Assembly: GCA_001804205.1 (NCBI GenBank)
Contig: MHFM01000029.1
Coordinates: 2,706-23,286, forward strand
Source of the DNA: Omnitrophica bacterium RIFCSPLOWO2_01_FULL_45_10b
Lineage (GTDB): Bacteria > Omnitrophota > Omnitrophia > Omnitrophales > Danuiimicrobiaceae
Length of the DNA stretch: 20,581 bases
Direction: 5' to 3'
Every line of letters begins with the position of its first letter. Position 1 is the stretch's first letter. Of this stretch, positions 6,399 to 13,693 are shown in pieces. The notes beneath the pieces were generated by a model. That model had not been told where the DNA came from. It searched no databases and saw only the letters and a list, made by a program, of their open reading frames with translations. Position numbers and translations under genes: made by a program.

Positions 6399-7272
6399 GC
6401 CTGTTTTACTTGAAACCGTTCTTTCTTATTTGAAATTAAAACCAGGCGATATTGTCCTGGATGGGACCGTAGGAAGCGGAGGCCATGCTGAGGCTATTTT
6501 AAGGGCTATTCAGCCTGCAGGCTTCCTGATTGGTCTTGATCAGGATGAGGAAGCGATCAAAAGGGTTCAGAATCGCCTTGAAACAGTTGGCGGCCGCTTT
6601 ATACTCCAACAGTTAAATTTTCGTTATTTTGAGCAAGCGTTATCATCTCTTCATGTTAAGCGACTTAATGCCGTTTTATTAGATATTGGAGTTTCAAGCG
6701 ATCAGTTAGAAAATCCAGAACGTGGCTTTAGTATTCAGCACGACGGCCCCCTCGATATGCGAATGGACCAGAGGGAAATTCAAACAGCAGCTACTTTCGT
6801 CGCGCAAGCAACTGAAGATGAGTTGTTCACGATCTTTAGAGAATATGGGGAAGAGCGCTTTGCCAGCCGGATTGCGCGAGTAATTATAAGAGAACGTGAC
6901 AAGGAGCCAATCCAAAGAACGGTACAACTTAAGCAATTGGCAGAGCGGGTGGTTCCAGGGCGTTACCGTTTCGGTCGAATTCACCCGGCCACCCGGATTT
7001 TTCAGGCTCTGCGGATTGCGGTCAATGACGAATTAGGCGCTTTGAACGAATTTTTACCAAAAGCGTTTGACTGCTTAGAGTTAGGTGGTAAACTAGCAAT
7101 CATCAGCTTCCACTCTTTGGAAGATCGGATCGTAAAATATTTTTTTCGTGATCAGGCGCAGGCAGGTAAAGGAAAATTAATTACGAAAAAAGCAATTAAA
7201 CCTGCGGATGAAGAAATTGTTGAGAATCCGCGGTCGCGGTCGGCGAAATTGAGAGTAATCGAGCGAGGTTGA
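6391..7272 (+). CDS. rsmH: 16S rRNA m4C1402 methyltransferase RsmH (MraW)
   Basis: RsmH adds the N4-methyl group to C1402 of 16S rRNA in the ribosomal P site, using S-adenosylmethionine. The product is 293 residues from a TTG start at 6391, giving the usual N-terminus LHKPVLLETV; AGGAG at 6378-6382 is 8 nt upstream. A longer frame from ATG 6346 lies inside the STAS gene and is unlikely. Family motifs are all present: SAM loop DGTVGSGGHA (24-33), LLDIGVSSDQLENPERGFS (96-114), GPLDMRM (119-125), RIHPATRIFQALRIAVNDEL, ISFHSLEDRIVKYFF and the end NPRSRSAKLRVIER. It overlaps the STAS gene by 8 nt and is followed immediately by ftsL. Confidence 0.96.
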   Translation: MHKPVLLETVLSYLKLKPGDIVLDGTVGSGGHAEAILRAIQPAGFLIGLDQDEEAIKRVQNRLETVGGRFILQQLNFRYFEQALSSLHVKRLNAVLLDIGVSSDQLENPERGFSIQHDGPLDMRMDQREIQTAATFVAQATEDELFTIFREYGEERFASRIARVIIRERDKEPIQRTVQLKQLAERVVPGRYRFGRIHPATRIFQALRIAVNDELGALNEFLPKAFDCLELGGKLAIISFHSLEDRIVKYFFRDQAQAGKGKLITKKAIKPADEEIVENPRSRSAKLRVIERG

Positions 7273-7277
7273 ATCTG

Positions 7278-7670
7278 ATGGAATCATCGAAACGCACGGT
7301 TACATTTTTAATTTTGGGAACGTTACTCTTGCTTTTATATGTCCACGAGCAAGTTTCCATTTTTCAAGTTTCCTATTCAATTGAGAGAAAAGAAAGAGAA
7401 ATTGCTCGCCTTAGCGAAGAATACAAAACCGCTAAATTCAATCTTGCCCGTCTCAGATCTCCGCGCCTGTTGAGTGAACGAATGAAAAAAATGTCTCTTG
7501 ATCTTGGAATCCCAACGGATCAAGAAATCGTTACAATTTTAAAACCCAAACTTCAACCTCTTTCGCATACAAGCCCGATGTTGGATCAGCCGGCATTTCG
7601 ATTTTTATCGCTGGTACATTTTGTGAAAGAAGCGCAAGCCAGAGACGCTCAAACAAAGACTTCAAAGTGA
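7278..7670 (+). CDS. ftsL: FtsL-like division protein
   Basis: A 130-residue bitopic protein: short cytoplasmic N-terminus (MESSKRT), one membrane helix at about 7-25 (VTFLILGTLLLLLYVHEQV), then a periplasmic coiled coil (SYSIERKEREIARLSEEYKTAKFNLARL) and a RSPRLLSERMKKMSLDLGIP segment typical of FtsL. FtsL joins FtsB and FtsQ to activate the FtsW-FtsI septal synthase. Sequence conservation in this family is low, so the call rests on topology and on its place between rsmH and ftsI. A TTG at 7269 is an alternative start; ATG 7278 is preferred because GAGCGAGG lies at a good distance before it. The stop overlaps ftsI as GTGA. Confidence 0.85.
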   Translation: MESSKRTVTFLILGTLLLLLYVHEQVSIFQVSYSIERKEREIARLSEEYKTAKFNLARLRSPRLLSERMKKMSLDLGIPTDQEIVTILKPKLQPLSHTSPMLDQPAFRFLSLVHFVKEAQARDAQTKTSK

Positions 7671-9484
7671 GGAAGTTCTCACACCACATCTCGAGAGCAC
7701 GTTTTCTCATCGTGAATTTGGCGATCCTCGCCACATTTCCGCTTATCGTTTATCAATTATTCCGCTTAACCGTTCAGAACCATGATTTCCTTCGCCAATA
7801 TGCAAGGCGCCAGCATAATATTGTTGTGGAAATCCCGCCGGAGCGGGGCGCCATTTTGGACCGAAATTTAAAAGAATTCGCGACCAATTTGAAAGTGCCC
7901 TCCATCTATGCTGTGCCACGGCTCATGCTGGAAAAAGACCGCAAAGTTGCCGCGGAGAAACTCTCAAAAGTTTTAGGTTTAAGTAAACCTTTTTTGCTCG
8001 AACGCTTTAGCCGGGATAAAGCATTCGTGTGGATTAAGCGGCGCACTTCGGTTGCCGAAGCCGAAGCCGTTCGCAAACTTAAAAGCGCCAACATTGGAAT
8101 CACTTATGAACCGAAACGATTTTACCCTCAGGGTGAGATGCTTGCTCATGTGATTGGTTTCTGCAATATTGACAATATCGGCCAAGAAGGGCTCGAGCTG
8201 CTTTACGAACGAAGGCTTGCCGGCCGTCTTGGATATCGATATACAAAACGGGATGCTTTTGGCCGGGAAATGATTGCCCTTGAAGAAAAATTAGTTCCGC
8301 CGCTCAATGGCGCGCGCCTCATTTTAACGATCGATCAATATATTCAATATGTAACAGAACAAGCGCTCGACGATGCGTTTAAAAAGCGTCATGCCAAAGG
8401 CGCTACCGCGATTGTGATGAATCCGAAAACAGGTGAGATTTTAGCGATGGCTTCGCGTCCTACTTTTGATCCGAATCGCCTGAGTGAGTCGGATGCGGCT
8501 CACCGCAGAAATCGGCCCATTACGGATATCTTTGAACCAGGCTCCGTGTTTAAGATTGTGACAGCAGCAGCAGCGCTGAATGAAGGAAAAGTAACGCTTC
8601 AAGATACATTCAATTGTGAAAATGGCGAGTGGCAGGTGCGGGCCAGCCGCGTCATTCACGATGTTCATCCTTATGGCCGCTTGAGTTTTCCGGAAGTCTT
8701 GATTAAATCGAGCAATATCGGCACCGTCAAAATTGCGATGCGGCTTGGGGAAGAGCCGCTGTATCGTTACATTAAGCAATTTGGATTTGGCGAAAAGACC
8801 GGTATTGATTTTCCCGGAGAAGTCAGCGGCATTCTTCATCCTTTAAACAAATGGTCAAAAGTTTCAATCACCTCAATTCCGTACGGCCAAGAAGTAGCGG
8901 CCACGGCACTTCAAATGCTTCGTGCGATTGCCGTGATTGCCAATGGCGGCCATTTGGTAAAGCCTTATCTATTAAAAGAAATTCAAGATGCAAATGGTGT
9001 TAGTTTAATGAAAAATGAACCCATTGTCTCTGAAGAGTCGATTTTAAAACCAGAAGTAGTTGCGTCGATGAATGAGATTCTCCAGCGTGTTGTGTCGGAA
9101 GGCACCGGGACTTCAGCGCAGATTGAGGGTATTCGCATCGCAGGTAAAACGGGAACAGCGCAGAAGCTAGAGCCTGGAGGTGGCTATTCTCATCGCCATT
9201 TCATAGGCTCTTTCATTGGGTATGCTCCTGCTGAGGATCCCATGCTGGCGATGATTGTTTCAATCGATGACCCCCGTCCTTATTATTATGGCGGGACGGT
9301 TGCCGCGCCCGTTTTTAAGGATGTGATTGAACGCAGTCTCATTCATTTGGGATATGTTCCGGAGAAAAAACCGGCGAAGAAAACGGATCAGAAATCGCAG
9401 GCGATTAGCGGGCGCGCGTCCTCGCCGTCGCTTCCAAGAAATCCACAACCTGAATTTCAGGGTGTGTCCCCTCAAGTTCGCTAA
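7667..9484 (+). CDS. ftsI: septal peptidoglycan transpeptidase FtsI (PBP3-type class B PBP)
   Basis: A 605-residue class B penicillin-binding protein that cross-links septal peptidoglycan in the periplasm. One N-terminal membrane helix (about 12-32), a PBP-dimer domain starting near PPERGAILDRN (57-67), and a transpeptidase domain with all three active-site motifs: S293-V-F-K296, S348-S-N350 and K494-T-G496. There is no PASTA domain. After the fold ends (about LGYVPEK, 561-567) a Lys/Pro/Ser-rich tail of about 40 residues follows, and its last 26 residues are coded by DNA overlapping the convergent gshB gene. The GTG start at 7667 overlaps the ftsL stop as GTGA, indicating coupled translation. 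It is the last gene of this dcw run; murE/murF do not follow. Confidence 0.95.
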   Translation: MRKFSHHISRARFLIVNLAILATFPLIVYQLFRLTVQNHDFLRQYARRQHNIVVEIPPERGAILDRNLKEFATNLKVPSIYAVPRLMLEKDRKVAAEKLSKVLGLSKPFLLERFSRDKAFVWIKRRTSVAEAEAVRKLKSANIGITYEPKRFYPQGEMLAHVIGFCNIDNIGQEGLELLYERRLAGRLGYRYTKRDAFGREMIALEEKLVPPLNGARLILTIDQYIQYVTEQALDDAFKKRHAKGATAIVMNPKTGEILAMASRPTFDPNRLSESDAAHRRNRPITDIFEPGSVFKIVTAAAALNEGKVTLQDTFNCENGEWQVRASRVIHDVHPYGRLSFPEVLIKSSNIGTVKIAMRLGEEPLYRYIKQFGFGEKTGIDFPGEVSGILHPLNKWSKVSITSIPYGQEVAATALQMLRAIAVIANGGHLVKPYLLKEIQDANGVSLMKNEPIVSEESILKPEVVASMNEILQRVVSEGTGTSAQIEGIRIAGKTGTAQKLEPGGGYSHRHFIGSFIGYAPAEDPMLAMIVSIDDPRPYYYGGTVAAPVFKDVIERSLIHLGYVPEKKPAKKTDQKSQAISGRASSPSLPRNPQPEFQGVSPQVR

Positions 9485-10385
9485 ATTCGGTGAGCCCGGC
9501 TGGGCTTGTTACATTGATCTCCAAAAGCAGACCGTCGATCACATCAATTCCCACGAAATAAAGCCCATCCGCTGACAATTTTGCGCGCAGGGCTTGAACC
9601 AATTGGTGTTCCCGCTGCGTCAAAGACGTATGAACATTTTTTCCGCCGAGTGAAAGATTAGCGCGAAATTCTCCCGGTTTTGGAATTTTCCGGTAATAAG
9701 CGATTACTTTTCCGTTTAAAAGAAGGATGCGCTTGTCGCCCTCAATCAAATTTTGCTTCAGGAATTTTTGCGCCATTATCCATTTTGCACCATTTCGCGT
9801 CGCTTCCTTTAAAATTTGTTTGCTTCTTCTTGAATTTTTCGGGAGCAACACAATTCCCGCGCCTCCTTTATCGTCCAGAGGTTTTAAAATGAGATCGCTT
9901 TTCAGTTGCTTTTGAAAGAATTTAATTCGCTCCGGCTTGTTTGAAACCAAGGTAGGGGGTATCCAGTTTGGAAATTGTAAGATGTAAAATTTCTCATTGG
10001 CTTTACGAATACCGCTTGGAGAATTGATCACAAAGACCTCAGGCTCCAGAAGTTCGAGAATGTAGGTGAGATAAAAATATGAAACGTCAAACGGCGGTTC
10101 TTTTCGGTTAAAGACGATATCGCACGCTTTTTTCAAATCTACGTTCGCGCGCTTAAGGATGCGAAAGCCGGAAGTGCGGGATACGTGAACTTGGCGGACG
10201 TCAGCAAAGACCCTGTCATTGCGAACAAACAAGTCGCCAGGTTCGATATAAAGGATTTGATGCCCCCGCCTTTGGGCTTCCAGCATAATCGCCATGGAGT
10301 TGTCCCATTCAAGCGAAAGCTTCTCCATGGGGTCCATGATGAAGGCGATTTTAAGTGTTATTCGAGGTTTATGTTGGTGTTTCAT
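9405..10385 (-). CDS. gshB: glutathione synthetase (GshB, ATP-grasp)
   Basis: GshB ligates glycine to gamma-glutamylcysteine with ATP to give glutathione. The 326-residue product matches prokaryotic GshB along its length: KIAFIMDPMEKLSLEWDNSM at the N-terminus, the LEAQRRGHQILYIEPGDL segment, FNRKEPPFDVSYFYLTYILE, SPSGIRKANEKF, ATP-grasp ILKPLDDKGGAGI, GDKRILLLNGKV and the metal-binding LEINVTSPAGLTEF. ATG 10385 (MKHQHKPRITLKIAF) fits the family start; the frame stays open upstream to 10586 but that lies inside gshA on the other strand. It diverges from gshA across 38 bp and its 3' 80 bp overlap the ftsI 3' end. No strong ribosome site is visible. Confidence 0.93.
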   Translation of the reverse strand: MKHQHKPRITLKIAFIMDPMEKLSLEWDNSMAIMLEAQRRGHQILYIEPGDLFVRNDRVFADVRQVHVSRTSGFRILKRANVDLKKACDIVFNRKEPPFDVSYFYLTYILELLEPEVFVINSPSGIRKANEKFYILQFPNWIPPTLVSNKPERIKFFQKQLKSDLILKPLDDKGGAGIVLLPKNSRRSKQILKEATRNGAKWIMAQKFLKQNLIEGDKRILLLNGKVIAYYRKIPKPGEFRANLSLGGKNVHTSLTQREHQLVQALRAKLSADGLYFVGIDVIDGLLLEINVTSPAGLTEFSELEGTHPEIQVVDFLEATARTRAR

Positions 10386-10423
10386 AGGCAATCGAATAAA
10401 ATAGTATACAGGAAAATCAAACA
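10386..10423. promoter_or_regulatory. divergent gshB/gshA control region
   Basis: Only 38 bp separate the two start codons. TATACA (10405-10410) could serve as a -10 element in the gshA direction, and AGGA (10410-10413) is the gshA ribosome site. The promoters must overlap each other or extend into the opposing coding regions. Confidence 0.35.
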
Positions 10424-11794
10424 ATGAGCACCCTCTTACAAGCAGAATCTTTGGTAACGCCAATCCATTCGGTTGAAGATCTTCATGGGTATTTCCAGGC
10501 GCACGCGAAACCTCAGGGCGAAGAACGCGTTGGTATTGAATGTGAGCTTTTCGGGGTTCACAAAGAAACGGGCGAGGCTTTGCCATATTCGGGCGACATT
10601 GGTATTGAGCGGATTTTAAATGAAATTGCCTACGAATTTGGCTATGAGCCCATTTGCGAAAATGACCATACGATTGCGCTTCAAAAAGGCGGCACCATCA
10701 TTTCACTTGAGCCAGGCGGCCAGGTAGAATTGAGCGCCGAGCCTGTCCGAAGCATTCATGAAGTCAAAGCTCAGCTTGACGGATTTTTCTTCGAGCTTAA
10801 GACGATTGCGCACTTTATCGGTCCGGTTGAATGGATTGCGACAGGGATTCATCCTTTCTCCTCTCTGGATGACATTGAATGGATTCCGAAGCGCCGTTAT
10901 GAAATTATGGCCCGATATTTAGGCCGGCAGGGAAAACGTGCGCATGACATGATGAAGCGCACCGCGACAAATCAGGTCAATTTGGATTATCATAGCGAAG
11001 AGGATGCGATTGAAAAAATCCATCTTGCGCTTGCCATCACCCCCATTGCTGCCGCCATGTTTGCCAATAGTTCCATTTCACGCGGCAAGTTAAATGGTTA
11101 TGTGAGTGAACGGCTCAATATCTGGCGCTACACCGATCCGGGGCGTTCGGGATTAATTTTAAGCCTCATCTGCCAGCATTGTAATTTCTCGGATTATTTG
11201 AATTATGTTTTAGATGTACCCATGATGTTTTTGGTCCGCGACGGGAAATGGATTGTGACACGCAATTTAACTTTTCGTAAATTCATTAAGAGAGGTTATC
11301 AAGGCCTAACGCCCACTCAGAGCGATTTTGAACTTCACCTCAGCACCATTTTCACTGATGCGCGCTTCAAGCAATATATGGAAATCCGTGGCATGGACGG
11401 GCAAAGAGGCCATTTGATTCCGGCAGTATCGGCTTTTTGGAAGGGGATTTTATATGATGCTGAAGCCAGGCGGGCCGCCGCTCGAGTTGTACGGAATTTC
11501 AAGGATCGCGAAATCATCAAACTTCATCAGGATGTTGAACGGCTTGGTTTTCGCGCGAAGATCAAGAGCATCCGTGTTTTGGATTTGGCGCGCGAACTTG
11601 TGCGAATCAGCGAAAAAGGTTTGACGCGCCAAGGGATATTAAATCAAAGCGCGCAAGATGAAGCAATTTATCTTGGCCCACTTAAAGAAGAAATTCTCAA
11701 AAGAGGCAAAACACCGGGTGAACAAACCGCCGAATTGTGGCAGGGAATATTTAAACACGATCGCCGCGCTTTGATTGATTATTTGAAAATTTAA
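10424..11794 (+). CDS. gshA: glutamate-cysteine ligase (plant/alphaproteobacterial type, GCS2)
   Basis: This enzyme makes gamma-glutamylcysteine from glutamate, cysteine and ATP, the first step of glutathione synthesis. The 456-residue product matches the plant/alphaproteobacterial GCS2 family, not the E. coli GshA type: ERVGIECELFGV near 35-46, ENDHTIALQKGGTIISLEPGGQVELSAEP (79-107), YEIMARYLGRQGKRAHDMMKRTAT NQVNLDY around 160-190, and the ANSSISRGKLNGYVSERLNIWRYTDPGRSG block. EgtA, which makes the same dipeptide for ergothioneine, is a relative, but the divergent gshB neighbour favours glutathione. The ATG is preceded by AGGAAAA. A cyclophilin-like gene follows after 1 nt. Confidence 0.93.
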   Translation: MSTLLQAESLVTPIHSVEDLHGYFQAHAKPQGEERVGIECELFGVHKETGEALPYSGDIGIERILNEIAYEFGYEPICENDHTIALQKGGTIISLEPGGQVELSAEPVRSIHEVKAQLDGFFFELKTIAHFIGPVEWIATGIHPFSSLDDIEWIPKRRYEIMARYLGRQGKRAHDMMKRTATNQVNLDYHSEEDAIEKIHLALAITPIAAAMFANSSISRGKLNGYVSERLNIWRYTDPGRSGLILSLICQHCNFSDYLNYVLDVPMMFLVRDGKWIVTRNLTFRKFIKRGYQGLTPTQSDFELHLSTIFTDARFKQYMEIRGMDGQRGHLIPAVSAFWKGILYDAEARRAAARVVRNFKDREIIKLHQDVERLGFRAKIKSIRVLDLARELVRISEKGLTRQGILNQSAQDEAIYLGPLKEEILKRGKTPGEQTAELWQGIFKHDRRALIDYLKI

Positions 11795-11795
11795 G

Positions 11796-12161
11796 ATGGA
11801 TGTTTCTTTTCAATTTGGCAGCCTCGCCGTAAAAGCGAAATTCAATGATTCCAATGTCGCCCAAGTCATTTATTCGGCGCTTCCGATCCATTCAAAAGTG
11901 AACCGATGGGGCGATGAAATTTATTTTGAGATTCCCGAAAAACTTCCTCTCGAATCCGGCACGCTGAATGTAAAAATTGGCGACATCGGTTATTGGCCCG
12001 AGGGAGCTTGCCTTTGCCTTTTCTTCGGAAAAACACCGGCGAGTATTGACGAATGCCCGCGCCCGGCAAGTGAAGTGACAATCGTTGGAACATTTACGGC
12101 TTCTCTTGATACGCTTAGGAAAGTAGTTTCCGGCATCAAAGTTCAGGTTTTAAAGGGCTAA
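11796..12161 (+). CDS. cyclophilin-like fold protein (TM1367/DUF369 type)
   Basis: A 121-residue protein with the hallmarks of the small cyclophilin-like (TM1367) family: LPIHSKVNRWGDEIYFEIPEKLPLES at about 29-54, GDIGYWPEGACLCLFFGKTPAS (62-83) and ECPRPASEVTIVGTF (86-100). The fold is a cyclophilin beta-barrel, but the proline-isomerase residues are not kept in the family and its biochemical role is unknown. It lies 1 nt after gshA and is surely co-transcribed. A link to thiol or glutathione metabolism is only a guess from position. Confidence 0.85.
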   Translation: MDVSFQFGSLAVKAKFNDSNVAQVIYSALPIHSKVNRWGDEIYFEIPEKLPLESGTLNVKIGDIGYWPEGACLCLFFGKTPASIDECPRPASEVTIVGTFTASLDTLRKVVSGIKVQVLKG

Positions 12162-12180
12162 GTGACTCCTAAATATATTC

Positions 12181-12208
12181 TTCAATAATCCTTCAAAATC
12201 CATATAAT
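12181..12208 (+). promoter_or_regulatory. candidate promoter upstream of tRNA-Pro
   Basis: A perfect -10 box TATAAT (12203-12208) with a weak -35 TTCAAT (12181-12186), 16 bp apart. Transcription would start near 12215, about 90 nt before the tRNA, and would include the hairpin at 12225-12262. Confidence 0.45.
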
Positions 12209-12224
12209 GACATCCAATTGTCAG

Positions 12225-12262
12225 CGGGGCGCATTTGCACTGGCTGTGCAAGTACTGCTCCG
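12225..12262 (+). other. long RNA hairpin of unknown role upstream of tRNA-Pro
   Basis: CGGGGC (12225-12230) pairs with GCTCCG (12257-12262, one G-U), and TTGCAC (12235-12240) pairs exactly with GTGCAA (12246-12251) around a 5-nt loop. Additional pairs in the internal region bring the total to about 15. It could be a leader processed from the tRNA precursor, a small RNA or a decayed tRNA; the first arm repeats the CGGGGCG of the tRNA acceptor stem. Confidence 0.4.
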
Positions 12263-12304
12263 TAATTTCGATTGATATTCACTTGGTTGTATTTAAGGTT
12301 ATTA

Positions 12305-12381
12305 CGGGGCGTAGCGAAGCTCGGTATCGCGCACGGTTCGGGACCGTGAGATCGACAGTTCAAATCTGTCCGCCCCGACCA
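12305..12381 (+). tRNA. tRNA-Pro (anticodon CGG)
   Basis: A full cloverleaf: acceptor CGGGGCG (12305-12311) with CGCCCCG (12371-12377); D arm GCGA/TCGC; anticodon arm CACGG/CCGTG around loop TTCGGGA, giving anticodon CGG with U33 and G37; variable loop AGATC; T arm GACAG/CTGTC with loop TTCAAAT; discriminator A and an encoded CCA end (12379-12381). It reads the proline codon CCG. Confidence 0.96.
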
Positions 12382-12469
12382 TTTTATTGTGTACAGAGCT
12401 GTACTTCCGGTATTGGCTACGGTATGATAAGTCAAGATTAATAAGGAAAATAAACCCATCTGCCGTTGA

Positions 12470-12499
12470 TTGGACAAAGAACTAAATTTCGAGTTTAAT
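12470..12499 (+). promoter_or_regulatory. candidate promoter of the TIGR04073-like gene
   Basis: TTGGAC (12470-12475) and TTTAAT (12494-12499) are separated by 18 bp. Transcription would start near 12506, just before the ribosome site, giving a leader under 20 nt. Plausible but unproven. Confidence 0.3.
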
Positions 12500-12522
12500 T
12501 GTGTAACGGAAGGAGACAAATA

Positions 12523-12867
12523 ATGCGAAACGTAAGAAAGATATTGATTGTGGTTTTAATTGCTTTTCTCTTTGCCGGGGGAACGGCATACGCGAAAGAT
12601 CCTGCTGTCAAGTTTGGCCGGGGTGTTACTAACTTCATTCTTTCACCCGCCGAAATTATTTATCAGCCTATCAAGTTAAGCAAAACCGAAAATGCTTTGG
12701 TTGCCTGGTTTGGAGGAATTCCCAAAGGCATTCTTTATTTTCCATACCGGGCAGGCGTAGGGCTTTATGATGCAGCTACCTTCTTCATCCCGTATCCTGA
12801 GCATTATGAGCCTTTGCTTGAACCAGAAACCTTGGTCGAAGGATTTAAAGATTTAAATACGATATAA
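12523..12867 (+). CDS. secreted exosortase-system-associated protein, TIGR04073-like
   Basis: A 114-residue exported protein. Residues 1-24 form a signal peptide (MRNVRKILIVVLIAFLFAGG, cleavage probably after TAYA). The mature part has the repeating glycine/aromatic pattern of TIGR04073: KFGRGVTNFILSPAEIIYQPI, then a WFGGIPKGILYFPYRAGVGLYDAATF stretch and PEHYEPLLEPE near the end. The family co-occurs with exosortase systems in several Gram-negative lineages; its function is unknown. ATG 12523 is chosen over 12499 because GGAAGGAG lies just upstream and the signal peptide begins there. No exosortase or PEP-CTERM gene is visible in the window. The family call is by pattern memory. Confidence 0.72.
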   Translation: MRNVRKILIVVLIAFLFAGGTAYAKDPAVKFGRGVTNFILSPAEIIYQPIKLSKTENALVAWFGGIPKGILYFPYRAGVGLYDAATFFIPYPEHYEPLLEPETLVEGFKDLNTI

Positions 12868-12994
12868 AAACCATCCCGTAAATGAGGACCAAAATAATGT
12901 ATTGCCAACCCAAATTGCATTTGCTAGTATGACCTTTAATTCTTGACAGGATATTTCGTAATTAAACGTTGTAAACGATAAAATAGATGTCCTC

Positions 12995-13693
12995 ATGAAG
13001 AAAGAAGTTACCATATTTATTATCGCCATCGCGAGCGGCCTCATTGCCACCGTTTTGGTGTTTAACTTTCTTCGGTCAGCCGGTAGAATTCAAAGCCGGT
13101 ATGTCGTGACCAAAGCCGACCTCCTTCCGGGAGATATCCTTACATCTGAAGACCTTACCTTATCAAAACCCCTCAATGTGACCAATGGCAAAAGCCTGTT
13201 TGTTGCAGTTCAGGATGTAACGGGCCAAAAAGTCATTCGGAATATTTCTAAAGGCGGTTTCGTCTATCGTTCGAACGTGACACGGGATATAGCTTCTGGT
13301 GAAGTGCAGAAGAAAACTCTGCCGATTCCGAAAGGAATGAGAGCACTGACACTTTCCCAGAATGATATTTCACAGATGCCTAATCTATTGGATGTCGGCA
13401 GCTACGTGGATGTGATTGGGTATACCTTAGCCGTCAGCGGCGAAAAAGAAATGCGAACCATCCTTGGCGCTCGGCAGGTCATTTCTAAGGAAGTTCCTGA
13501 GGGCGGAACGTCGGAATCGGTGACGTTGGCCGTTGACCCGGCAGAGGCAGAAATGGTGATTCAATCCGCTTCCCGTGGCAAGCTTCAGCTTGTCGTGCTC
13601 GAAGGGACGGGAGAGCCTTGGTCATTAAACGTGCAGTCTGGCAGCGTCGAAATCATTCGTGGTGTTAAAAGAGAGGGAATGTTCAAGCAATGA
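12995..13693 (+). CDS. cpaB: Flp pilus assembly protein CpaB/RcpC
   Basis: A 232-residue Tad-pilus protein. One N-terminal membrane helix (about 6-25), then an SAF domain (YVVTKADLLPGDILTSEDL near 36-54, continuing to SKGGFVYRSNV) and the RcpC C-terminal domain with LPIPKGMRALTLSQND (105-120) and the LLDVGSYVDVIGY motif. CpaB lies in the periplasm, anchored to the inner membrane, and is thought to help secretin assembly or gating. TTGACA occurs at 12943-12948, but no matching -10 stands at the right distance, and no clear ribosome site precedes the ATG. Its stop overlaps the cpaC start as ATGA. Confidence 0.92.
   Translation: MKKEVTIFIIAIASGLIATVLVFNFLRSAGRIQSRYVVTKADLLPGDILTSEDLTLSKPLNVTNGKSLFVAVQDVTGQKVIRNISKGGFVYRSNVTRDIASGEVQKKTLPIPKGMRALTLSQNDISQMPNLLDVGSYVDVIGYTLAVSGEKEMRTILGARQVISKEVPEGGTSESVTLAVDPAEAEMVIQSASRGKLQLVVLEGTGEPWSLNVQSGSVEIIRGVKREGMFKQ

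Noticed and set aside
8441..8839. 132-residue minus-strand open frame within ftsI
   Set aside because: Lies wholly opposite the FtsI active-site region, which is strongly conserved; no ribosome site or recognisable family.
10185..10427. 80-residue plus-strand open frame upstream of gshA
   Set aside because: Antisense to the conserved N-terminal half of gshB and its end overlaps the gshA start.
12193..12519. A 108-residue minus-strand open frame containing GRTDLNCRSHGPEPCAIPSF
   Set aside because: It is the antisense translation of tRNA-Pro, a well-known spurious protein in databases; it also crosses the start of the next gene.
12902..12925. TTGCC...TTGCA spacing resembling a sigma54 promoter before cpaB
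   Set aside because: The essential GG of the -24 element is missing.
12943..12983. TTGACA (12943-12948) as cpaB promoter
   Set aside because: No acceptable -10 box at 16-18 bp; the nearest TA-rich stretch, GATAAAAT, is far too distant.
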